Shown here one piece after another: positions 1-7,765 of a DNA stretch of 64,000 nucleotides (positions within the stretch are counted from its first letter, which is position 1; each line of letters starts with the position of its first letter). Position numbers and translations under genes: made by a program. The stretch is from contig NZ_CP014167.1 of NCBI RefSeq assembly GCF_001685395.1, positions 3,796,501-3,860,500 on the forward strand, given 5' to 3'. The notes below the pieces were generated by a model, which was given only the letters and a program-made list of their open reading frames with translations, searched no databases and was not told the DNA's origin. This DNA comes from Paenibacillus yonginensis (lineage in GTDB: Bacteria; Bacillota; Bacilli; Paenibacillales; Paenibacillaceae).

Positions 1-203
1 ATCAGCTCGTTCTCTGCTTGAGTCAGGGCCACATAAGCATCATGAAATCCCGTCTCCAGTACGAGTCCTTCCATAACCTCTTCCGTAATCTCTTGCAGCT
101 TCTGCGTCTCTTCGATCTTCTTCTCCAAAACTTTCGCTCTATCCTCAAATTTCGTCTTAGCTTTCGTATAGTTCAGCTGCGGTCTTGATAAAATCGGTTT
201 CAT
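1..203 (-). CDS. N-terminal part of a small coiled-coil hypothetical protein
   Basis: An open frame begins at an ATG (201-203) preceded by an AAGGGG ribosome site and runs off the left edge, so only the first 67 residues are visible (MKPILSRPQLNYTKAKTK...). The segment is rich in Lys and Glu with heptad-like Leu/Ile/Val spacing, which suggests a helical or coiled-coil cytoplasmic protein. There is no signal peptide or membrane segment. I do not recognise the family and assign no function. It is separated from the SLH gene by a hairpin terminator, so it is probably its own transcription unit. Confidence 0.6.
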   Translation of the reverse strand, partial: MKPILSRPQLNYTKAKTKFEDRAKVLEKKIEETQKLQEITEEVMEGLVLETGFHDAYVALTQAENEL

Positions 204-308
204 ATTCCCCTTCACCCTTTTGCAAAAAATGTCTGGCCTTCTGTTATTGTATCCTAAATTCTATTAAATTACAAAAAGATGTAATTGGTAATACTAGACG
301 ATCAAGGA

Positions 309-344
309 AAGAGAAGCCATTGGAGCATCTCCAAGGCTTCTCTC
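309..344 (-). terminator. Hairpin terminator after the SLH-protein gene
   Basis: Arms at 310-325 and 329-343 are complementary with one bulged base (319) and a three-base loop. It lies just past the stop of the SLH gene on the minus strand. The following T tract is short, so efficiency may be modest. Confidence 0.6.
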
Positions 345-356
345 AGAATTGTCCTA

Positions 357-3300
357 TTAATTAAAGGTCTTAGGGAACATGCTGGTGCTCTTCTTAAGCA
401 GTTCGACAGCTATTTTGCCCGCTTCTGCTCTAGACATGTAACCCTTAGGATTGAAACTGAACTGTGCTTTCTTCTGTCCAGGGACAGTCACCGCGCTGCC
501 TTCCATAATCTTGGCCTTCGACACAGCTTGAATGGCCGGCTTCGCGTAGTTGTCCATGTTGCCGGAGTCTACAAACGATTTATCCAAAGTTGCACTGAGT
601 TTGCTGTCATTCAAAGCAAGCTTCAGATTCAGCGCTCTTGCAATCATCACCGCTGCCTGCTCTCGGGTAATCGGCTGATCCGGGCCAAAGAAACCATCTG
701 TTTGACCGGTAATAATGCCTGCTCTTGCAGCAGTCTCGATGTAATCGTAGCTCCAGGTAGCCGTCGTGATTCCTGGTGAAACGTCACTGAACGATTTTGG
801 TGTTAAAGAAGTATCCGAGTTGATCGGCAAGTTAAGTCCTTTAACCAGCAGGGAGGCGAATTCTCCGCGAGTGGTTTGGTCATCTGTGCCAAATGCATCT
901 GTACGGAGGTTAGCCATAATGCCTTTCGCGTACAATGCATTCAGGATATTCCGCGCCCAACCGTGGTTCGTAATATCCGGATATCCCATCCGAAGCTTCA
1001 TGACTTTATAATAACCGAATTCGTCGAATGGTACGGTTACCGTATGGGCTTTCGTATCGACTTCGCCGCCAATGTTCTGCCAAATTCCGTTGTCTGTGTA
1101 ACGGAAGACGGTGATCGTTGTTCCGGCGTCGTCAACGATATTAGGGTCATAAGCAATGGTTAATTCCCCTCGCTGCGAAGGAACAAGCTTTCTTGGTTTA
1201 CTGAACAGCGTAAAGGTACCTTCAACCGAATAAGGAGCAAGACCATTTAATACCGGCTGATCCTGGTAGTCGGCAAGACCTCCGTTCACCCAGTAAATCG
1301 GAGACACCAGCGAGAAGTTTCCTGTCGCAGCCGTGGTCGAGAAGTTTTGAGAAACAACAGCAGGAATATTGATGGCAGGCTGACCGCTCACTTCGGTTGG
1401 CTGACGTCCAATCGTATTGCCGTAGTCGTCTTTACGTCCAACAGCTCCGTCAATCGGATCTGCAATTCCGAACAAAATTTTATTGTTCGGATAATATTTG
1501 GTTACGTCCGTACCTGTTGCGATCGTCTCCAGCACAGTTGCTTTAGGGAACGATAGGGTTAATCCCTTGTTGAATACCGTATATTTGTTGCTTACTTTCT
1601 CGGCCATATATTCGCTATTAACGCCCACAGTAGTCGTATAATACACCGAAAGACTACCTGTCAGATTGCCGCCTGTGCGTTCGATCTGAATTTTGATTGT
1701 ATTAAGCTTATCTGGTTTAAGCCCTACATAATCATAAATGAAACGGTCTTTCATATCCGTTCTTGGAGTAGCTTCATCTTTGCCAATCAGAACTCGGGTA
1801 GCACCGGCAGCTTCAATATCAATATGAACAAAGTTTTTGTTTACTACAATTTGATCCCCGGAGGTAGCCACTGGTGAAATAATTCGATAAGGTTCAACTA
1901 CCCGTTCGATTTCAACCTTTTTCGTTGTACGTGCTCCTGTATCGTTGACCAACTCCAGTGTGTAGAACTGGCTGCCCGGAACATCAAACTTCAAGTCATC
2001 AACACGAAGGATGAAGTCGTCTTCGTTGCCGGCCAGTTCATAGGTATAATCTACACCATCCATCTTAAAGGTTCCAGTAGTCGTTTGGGTGTTATTAAAA
2101 TTCAATGTGAACAACCGTTCAGAACCCCGATAGAAATTCAAGACACTGACACCGCCGCCGCGGGCCACCAAATCATATTTCGTTTGGCTTGTTGTGTACT
2201 TATCTGCTGTTGCATTATAAGTAAACTCAGTCGAATAATTCAGGATTTGATTAATTACGGTTGGATCCGCTGTGGCCAAGTCCGTAGGGAAAGCCACGTT
2301 ATCCGGTCTTACATTCGGATGGAACTGCTCGATTGTAGATCCATTTGTATCTGTAATGTAGATTGTTAAAGTAGTTTTTACAGTAGTCGAATTGCCTTGG
2401 CTGTCCAGGTAAACGCCTGTAAATACAATGTTATTTTCGCCATACACAAGCGGGCCATTGTTGCTGACTTTAAGCTTCAAATTGAAGCTTGTTGATGCCG
2501 GAACTCCAAGTTCATAGCTGGTGTCCGGTTCGTCCCCATACTCAGTTTCAAGATTCTCATCGCTGATTCCGTTAACAAAATATTGAGCGCTGCTGATATT
2601 TGGAAATCCCAAATATTGTCCGGATACCGGAATAATAGTGTCGCTTGTCGACTTGGAATTGATGCTGATGTTTTGCCCATTTTGCAGATTGCTGATCGAA
2701 ATAGACGCTTTGGATACAAAAGTAATCGTTACGTCTTTGTAATCAGATGTATTGGAATCATAATTGAGTCTTACCTTTTGCGTACCGCTCGCAAATCCGC
2801 TTACCTTATAAATAATTTGATTAGAGCTGCCTGTAACAGCTACCGGATCAGTCACCGTTACCGTTCTTGTTCCAAGCGGCAAATATTGTCCGACGAGTTT
2901 GTCAGCCGGGTTTCTGTCCTCTGTTGATTCAACCATAATATAGAAATCGCTGGAGTTCACGTTGGCACCGTTGAGCGGCTCCTTAGAAACGCCAGTAAGA
3001 TCCCCATTGTTTTTGGTAGGGTCATATTTCGGCAAATAATAGATTTGGTTAATTTGGTTCTGACCCGGCAGGTAATAGAAGCTTCCCCGAGCCTCTGGGT
3101 TTACCAAGGTTGATCCGGAACCATATTGCACTTCTACTCTAACATTGTTCAACCCGCCGTTAGCTGTTGATACAGGCACATTGTCAATCTTGAAAGTAGC
3201 CAGCCGATACTTTGGCGTTACCCCGTCCGGTCCCGGCACCCGAACTTCCGTGCCTGCAGGGTTATCAAGAAGTTTGCCTGAGGTATCAAACGGATTCACC

Positions 3301-4355
3301 TTAAGAAGAGGAATGTTATGATTGGCATTCAAATCTTTGGTATAGTCGCCATTCAAATAGATGGATACATTATGCTGGAAATCTCCAGTGAAGGCATCAT
3401 AAGGGATCAGCACCTGAGCGATCAGGGAAGTTCCCGTCGCAGCCAAGTCGGCAGGCTTCACGATCTTTGGCTGGTTGTTCTGTAAGCTGAAAGGCTCGTT
3501 CTTAGCATCACCTGCCAGAACATAAAATCCTGTATACGGCGCAGTAGAATCATACAGATAAACCGTTCTCTTAAAGGTCACGGAATCGTTATCACTGCTA
3601 ATAATGATCGTTAACTCATTTGCTCCCGGATTAAGAGGCAGACCCGAACTGAAGAAGTTCCCCGACGTCCGGTCCAGAGAGGCATCATAGGCTGTACCCC
3701 CGTTAACGCCAACAGTCACTTTAGTTGCATTCTGGGCTACACCCTGAAGGGCGATTGGCTGCTCGGTTACTACAACCGGCGTACCTTCATTCAGCGGCGT
3801 AGAAGCTCCCCCGCCGCCCGCTACAAGCAGGCTTTGCAGATAAGGAACCTTGTCAAACAGGACGTAAAAAGACTCTGAACGTGTTAATCCGCCTTGTACT
3901 CCTGAGAATGTAATCTGGTTATAACCAGGGTATAACTGCAGATTATTGGCAATAAAACGTTGGCCGCTTGTAGCGCTCGGATCGACACTTACCGCTCCAT
4001 TGCTGTAGTGAGACGGATCTGGCTGCCAGCTGACCTGCCCTTTCGCATTTGTAACCGGTGTAATTTGCTGGACAACAACTGACAAGCTGCTTCCAGTTAC
4101 ACTAGTGAAAGAACCTTCAATAGTCAGCGTAGGTTGCGAAGTCGTATAGACATTTTCACGTTTGATTTGCTGAGCTTCCACTGCTGTATACTCCATGCTC
4201 AGTCCAACCGTCTTCCGGATATCCAGAACGTCCGGACTGAAATAACGGGTCGATATGACGTCAGCTTGAACGGCTCTTGGAAGCCCGCTAGGAATTAAAG
4301 TCAAAATAAGTGTCAATAATAGCAGCCCTATGAAAGGCTTCTTAAGGCGATACAT
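357..4355 (-). CDS. S-layer homology (SLH) domain cell-surface protein, 1332 aa
   Basis: Large secreted surface protein. The start is set at the ATG at 4353-4355, which has an AGGAGAGG site about 8 bases upstream and opens directly on a signal peptide (MYRLKKPFIGLLLLTLIL..., cleavage likely after AVQA). A longer frame would need a TTG without a ribosome site. About 1,080 residues of repeated Thr/Ser/Asn-rich, beta-sandwich-like sequence follow. The last about 210 residues hold three SLH domains (YPDITNHGWARN; FSDVSPG...DYIETAARAGI; FVDSGNMDNYAKPAIQAV, each with a TRGEFA, TREQAA or SRAEAG motif). SLH trimers bind pyruvylated secondary cell wall polymer, and the neighbouring csaB, tagA and tagO make that ligand. 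It may be the S-layer protein itself or an accessory SLH protein; abundance data would be needed to tell. Confidence 0.9.
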   Translation of the reverse strand: MYRLKKPFIGLLLLTLILTLIPSGLPRAVQADVISTRYFSPDVLDIRKTVGLSMEYTAVEAQQIKRENVYTTSQPTLTIEGSFTSVTGSSLSVVVQQITPVTNAKGQVSWQPDPSHYSNGAVSVDPSATSGQRFIANNLQLYPGYNQITFSGVQGGLTRSESFYVLFDKVPYLQSLLVAGGGGASTPLNEGTPVVVTEQPIALQGVAQNATKVTVGVNGGTAYDASLDRTSGNFFSSGLPLNPGANELTIIISSDNDSVTFKRTVYLYDSTAPYTGFYVLAGDAKNEPFSLQNNQPKIVKPADLAATGTSLIAQVLIPYDAFTGDFQHNVSIYLNGDYTKDLNANHNIPLLKVNPFDTSGKLLDNPAGTEVRVPGPDGVTPKYRLATFKIDNVPVSTANGGLNNVRVEVQYGSGSTLVNPEARGSFYYLPGQNQINQIYYLPKYDPTKNNGDLTGVSKEPLNGANVNSSDFYIMVESTEDRNPADKLVGQYLPLGTRTVTVTDPVAVTGSSNQIIYKVSGFASGTQKVRLNYDSNTSDYKDVTITFVSKASISISNLQNGQNISINSKSTSDTIIPVSGQYLGFPNISSAQYFVNGISDENLETEYGDEPDTSYELGVPASTSFNLKLKVSNNGPLVYGENNIVFTGVYLDSQGNSTTVKTTLTIYITDTNGSTIEQFHPNVRPDNVAFPTDLATADPTVINQILNYSTEFTYNATADKYTTSQTKYDLVARGGGVSVLNFYRGSERLFTLNFNNTQTTTGTFKMDGVDYTYELAGNEDDFILRVDDLKFDVPGSQFYTLELVNDTGARTTKKVEIERVVEPYRIISPVATSGDQIVVNKNFVHIDIEAAGATRVLIGKDEATPRTDMKDRFIYDYVGLKPDKLNTIKIQIERTGGNLTGSLSVYYTTTVGVNSEYMAEKVSNKYTVFNKGLTLSFPKATVLETIATGTDVTKYYPNNKILFGIADPIDGAVGRKDDYGNTIGRQPTEVSGQPAINIPAVVSQNFSTTAATGNFSLVSPIYWVNGGLADYQDQPVLNGLAPYSVEGTFTLFSKPRKLVPSQRGELTIAYDPNIVDDAGTTITVFRYTDNGIWQNIGGEVDTKAHTVTVPFDEFGYYKVMKLRMGYPDITNHGWARNILNALYAKGIMANLRTDAFGTDDQTTRGEFASLLVKGLNLPINSDTSLTPKSFSDVSPGITTATWSYDYIETAARAGIITGQTDGFFGPDQPITREQAAVMIARALNLKLALNDSKLSATLDKSFVDSGNMDNYAKPAIQAVSKAKIMEGSAVTVPGQKKAQFSFNPKGYMSRAEAGKIAVELLKKSTSMFPKTFN

Positions 4356-4436
4356 TGGCGCAACCTCTCCTTTTTCCTCGATAGTGTTACCTCTTTTATC
4401 GGACAATCCCCTCTAAATTTGAAGAAAATTGGCATA

Positions 4437-4465
4437 AAAAAGTCCCCTTTTCTCGGAAAAGGGGG
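4437..4465 (-). terminator. Strong intrinsic terminator of the tagO transcript
   Basis: The stem CCCCTTTT/AAAAGGGG with a short loop is followed, reading the minus strand, by six T residues (4437-4442 as A on the plus strand). It lies between tagO and the SLH gene, so the SLH gene probably has its own promoter. Confidence 0.85.
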
Positions 4466-4483
4466 CCTGGTGCCTAAATAACA

Positions 4484-4516
4484 ACAAGCCCTCCACCCGC
4501 AGGTGAATGGGCTTGT
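4484..4516 (-). terminator. Second, tandem terminator hairpin after tagO
   Basis: CAAGCCC and GGGCTTG arms enclose an inner CCACC/GGTG stem, and a T-rich tract follows on the minus strand. It lies immediately after the tagO stop and before the stronger hairpin at 4437-4465, giving a tandem terminator pair. Confidence 0.6.
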
Positions 4517-4527
4517 CCGATATAATC

Positions 4528-5670
4528 TTATTTCGATCCGCGTTCTGCTGTTACCTTGAGGCGCAGGCGCATCAGGAAGTTGATCAGCGGGCGTTTCGTC
4601 TTGCCGATCAGGCCGATGACTTCCGCACCGATCTGCAGGAAGAAGGCCATGATGCAGATGACGACGAAGGTGACCCAGTTGGCCGAATACAAAGCGGCCG
4701 AAGACTGAATGACGGCCAGAATGCCAAAGAATGCGGCAATGCCGTAAATGATCAGCACTGTCTGGCGGTGGCTGAAGCCAAGCTCGCGCAGGCAGTGATG
4801 CAGGTGGCCTTTGTCCGGCGAGAAGATCGGTTTCTTCTGCATCCAGCGGCGCACAATCGCAAACATCGTATCCGACAGCGGCACGCCGATCAGAATCAGC
4901 GGCGTCAGGAACGAGACGATCGCCACCTGTTTGAATCCAAGCAGGGACAGGAGCGCAAGGCTGAAGCCCAGGAACAGCGCACCGGAATCGCCCATGAAGA
5001 TCTTCGCCGGATGGAAGTTGAAATACAGGAATCCAATAATGCTGCCGAGGAGCAGCAAACAAATAACAGCAATAATTTCATTGCCTATAATAAAGGACAT
5101 AACGGCAATTGTACCGATGGCAATGGCAGATACACCTGCAGCAAGGCCATCCAGACCGTCAATCAGGTTAATGGCATTGGTTACGCCCACGATCCATAGA
5201 ATCGTAAACGGAATGGCAATCCAGCTTTCAACGGAAGAATAAGAATGAAATGGAATATTGGCAAATTCAATTCGAATATCAAATCCAAAAACAACGATAC
5301 AAGCGGTCACAATTTGAACCACAAATTTCAGCTTTGCGTTCAATTGGAAGCGGTCGTCCAGCGCACCGAGCAGCATAATCATCGTTCCGCCGACCATAAA
5401 GGCTCTAACGAAGTTCACGTCACGCGTAGACAAGTATTCGTCCGGAATGAACGGCAGGATGGCAAACAGCGCAACCATCACGGCTACGAAAATCCCCAGT
5501 CCGCCAAGCCGCGGCATAATGGTGGTGTGCACCTTGCGAGCGTTTGGCTTATCAACTGCCCCAATAAAGAAAGCAAATTTCTTAACCAGCGGAGTCAGGA
5601 CCAGTGCCAAAGCTAATGTCAGCACAAACCCGATGATATAAATCATCAACATGTCAATTTCAACCCCCAT
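4528..5670 (-). CDS. tagO: Undecaprenyl-phosphate GlcNAc-1-phosphate transferase (TagO/WecA family)
   Basis: Polytopic membrane enzyme that transfers GlcNAc-1-phosphate from UDP-GlcNAc to undecaprenyl phosphate, the first step of teichoic acid and secondary wall polymer synthesis. About eleven hydrophobic segments are visible. Family motifs present are GALDDR (Mg-binding Asp pair), NAINLIDGLDGLAAG, GDSGALFLG and the cytoplasmic HLHH motif. The ATG at 5668-5670 is one possible start; a second ATG at 5650-5652 (MLMIYIIGF), with a GGGGG tract 11 bases upstream, is equally plausible and would remove six residues. It lies downstream of tagA, csaB and the DUF5693 gene in the same orientation, which supports a role in the polymer that anchors the SLH protein. 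Confidence 0.9.
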   Translation of the reverse strand: MGVEIDMLMIYIIGFVLTLALALVLTPLVKKFAFFIGAVDKPNARKVHTTIMPRLGGLGIFVAVMVALFAILPFIPDEYLSTRDVNFVRAFMVGGTMIMLLGALDDRFQLNAKLKFVVQIVTACIVVFGFDIRIEFANIPFHSYSSVESWIAIPFTILWIVGVTNAINLIDGLDGLAAGVSAIAIGTIAVMSFIIGNEIIAVICLLLLGSIIGFLYFNFHPAKIFMGDSGALFLGFSLALLSLLGFKQVAIVSFLTPLILIGVPLSDTMFAIVRRWMQKKPIFSPDKGHLHHCLRELGFSHRQTVLIIYGIAAFFGILAVIQSSAALYSANWVTFVVICIMAFFLQIGAEVIGLIGKTKRPLINFLMRLRLKVTAERGSK

Positions 5671-5773
5671 TTGTTCTACCGAATGAATTATACTCCGAAA
5701 GCAACTAAAGACCAACCTCTCCAAACCGCTATTGTAGGCTGATATTCTGGTGAATTAGCCTGTTTTCCCGGAA

Positions 5774-6523
5774 TTAGCCGAGGTTTTCTTTCTCCTTTAG
5801 CACTTTTACGGCGAATTTCGGCAGCGCAAGCATTCTGCGGTAGCGGGTCGGCTCCTTAATGAGCCGGTACAACCATTCGGCACGCAGCTTCTGCATCCAT
5901 TTCGGCGCCCGCTTGGAACGTCCGGAAATGACGTCAAAGCTCCCACCGACGCCCATCATCACGGGCACAGCCAGCTGCTCCTTGTACTTGGCGATCCAGG
6001 GCTCCTGGGTATCCGCTCCGCGTGCCACAAACAGAACGTCAGGTGCGGCGGCTTTAATAGCCTCAACTACTTCCTGATCCTGTTCGGATTTAAAATATCC
6101 ATCGCGCCATCCAACAATCTTTACACCCGGATAAAGCATTTGTAACCGATCTTTTGCTGCCTGAATCACTTCCGGCGAAGAACCGAGCAGGTAAAATTTC
6201 CAAGCCCGCTGCTCGCCCAGCTTCATCAGCTCATGCAGCAGGTCAAACCCGGCTACCCGCTCCTGGACGGGATTTCCGGCTTTGTTCGCCGCCCAGACAA
6301 CACCCGTGCCATCCGGCACAACCAGCTCCGCCTTCTTCATAATCTCCATATAAGAAGGATCTTCGAGCGCCGCCATCACCATGATCGGATTGGCTGTAAT
6401 CACCTGATGCGGCTTGCCCGCTTCAATCGCCTGAGTCAAATAGCGAACCGTATCGTCCATGCCCCATTTGCTCACCCGGATGCCGAATAAATCCACCGTT
6501 GGAATCGTATTGTTCTGATTCAC
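5774..6523 (-). CDS. tagA: WecG/TagA/CpsF family N-acetylmannosaminyltransferase
   Basis: GT26 glycosyltransferase, 249 aa, the usual family length. It should transfer ManNAc from UDP-ManNAc to GlcNAc-PP-undecaprenol at the inner membrane face. Visible signatures are ITANPIMVMAAL, the VVPDGTGVVWA block, VGGSFDVISGRSKRAPKW near the C terminus and the basic tail EWLYRLIKEPTRYRRM, which in TagA proteins helps membrane attachment. Six bases separate it from csaB upstream, so the two are probably co-transcribed. In Paenibacillus and Bacillus anthracis-type systems TagA acts with TagO and CsaB in secondary wall polymer assembly. The donor could be made by the WecB homologue encoded at 30.5-31.7 kb. 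Confidence 0.92.
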   Translation of the reverse strand: MNQNNTIPTVDLFGIRVSKWGMDDTVRYLTQAIEAGKPHQVITANPIMVMAALEDPSYMEIMKKAELVVPDGTGVVWAANKAGNPVQERVAGFDLLHELMKLGEQRAWKFYLLGSSPEVIQAAKDRLQMLYPGVKIVGWRDGYFKSEQDQEVVEAIKAAAPDVLFVARGADTQEPWIAKYKEQLAVPVMMGVGGSFDVISGRSKRAPKWMQKLRAEWLYRLIKEPTRYRRMLALPKFAVKVLKEKENLG

Positions 6524-6529
6524 CTTGAG

Positions 6530-7765
6530 TCACCCTTTATCCTTCACAAAATAATCCGCAATCCGCTGCGCCGGGAACACCACTTCCCGCTTCAGCCGCT
6601 CGATCTGGCCGCTGTGCTGCTTCTGCCAGTCACCGCGGCTGCCGAGCAGATGCTGGGCTTTCGCGGCCAGCTTCTCTGCCGACAGCTGATCGCTGGTCCC
6701 CACCGGGACGCTGCCCAGCCGGGCCAGAAAATGATCAATCTTCGGATCATAAGAAATGCCCAGCAGGGGAACGCTTCTGGAGGCGGCATAAATCAGGCTG
6801 TGCAGCCTCATGCCGACCAGCAGCGAGCAGCCGTCCACCTCACGCAGCATATCCTGCGGATTATCGGTGGCCGGAGCCATGCTGATTCTGCTGCCGGTGC
6901 CGGCCAAATCGCCGATCCGTCCCATGCAGAAGCGGGAAGCTTCTTCGTCGGAGGGCAGATGGAACGGCAGAAACCGCAGATGGACGCTGCGCTGGCGGGC
7001 CAGCTGCGCCAGCCCATCGGCCAGGGCCGTCAGCTCCGCCCGCTCCTTGTTCCAGAAGCGGACGGAAATGCCGATCACCGGCAGCTCCGCTTCTTCTCCG
7101 CTCTGCTGCGCTTGAGCGGCAGATGCTGTAGCCTCCGGTGCGGGAGCCGGCTGATCCGCATCCCCAGCACCTGCACCAGTCGCCGCTCCTGCAGCCCCTG
7201 CCGAAGCGGCTTCTTCCGTTTCCTCCGGCAGCCGCATGCCCATAACCGGATCAGGGACCACCTCAATCCGATCCTGCTTCACACCCATCGTGTGAAGCAG
7301 CTCCGCCGATTCCATGTCCCTGACCGAGATGTACCGGCATTTCTTGAACACCGAGGCGATCAGGCGGTGGAACAGCTTGCGGTTCACCGGGCCGACGCCT
7401 TGGGCATACACGAAGGTCGGTTTGCCCAGCCACTGCGCCAGCTTGATGATGCCTAGATAATAAGGGACCGAAGCGGGGCCTGTAGCATCCTGGAGAAGGC
7501 TTCCTCCTCCGCTGATCAGACCATCGCTTTCCTGTATAGCTTTCCTGACTTCAGACAATTTCATCCGAGGAACGGCCCGGACTTTATACATTTTTGTTGT
7601 CCATTCCGGATCGGCGGACAACACGATCGGCTCGAAGGTTATCCCGGCCTTCGCTCCTTCTTCATCAAGCGCGGTCAGAATCGAGCGAAGCACCGCTTCG
7701 TCCCCGCTATTGCGGAAGCCGTAGTAACCGGACAACACTATTTTTCGAGTAGCAGAGGCGACCAT
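6530..7765 (-). CDS. csaB: Polysaccharide pyruvyl transferase CsaB with an Ala-rich inserted linker
   Basis: Transfers pyruvate from phosphoenolpyruvate to ManNAc in the wall polymer, making the pyruvate ketal that SLH domains recognise. Family features: SGYYGFRNSGDEAVL at the N terminus, the ISGGGSLLQDATG block, and the C-terminal GMRLHSLIYAA motif. The ATG at 7763-7765 is preferred because AAAGGTG lies 9 bases upstream; a GTG at 7775-7777 is the alternative. The start lies inside the 3' end of the DUF5693 gene (28-base overlap), implying translational coupling. Between the two GT-B-like halves is an insertion of about 45 residues rich in Ala, Gly, Pro and Gln (bases about 7088-7222), which looks like a flexible linker. 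Confidence in the function is high; the role of the insertion is unknown. Confidence 0.93.
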   Translation of the reverse strand: MVASATRKIVLSGYYGFRNSGDEAVLRSILTALDEEGAKAGITFEPIVLSADPEWTTKMYKVRAVPRMKLSEVRKAIQESDGLISGGGSLLQDATGPASVPYYLGIIKLAQWLGKPTFVYAQGVGPVNRKLFHRLIASVFKKCRYISVRDMESAELLHTMGVKQDRIEVVPDPVMGMRLPEETEEAASAGAAGAATGAGAGDADQPAPAPEATASAAQAQQSGEEAELPVIGISVRFWNKERAELTALADGLAQLARQRSVHLRFLPFHLPSDEEASRFCMGRIGDLAGTGSRISMAPATDNPQDMLREVDGCSLLVGMRLHSLIYAASRSVPLLGISYDPKIDHFLARLGSVPVGTSDQLSAEKLAAKAQHLLGSRGDWQKQHSGQIERLKREVVFPAQRIADYFVKDKG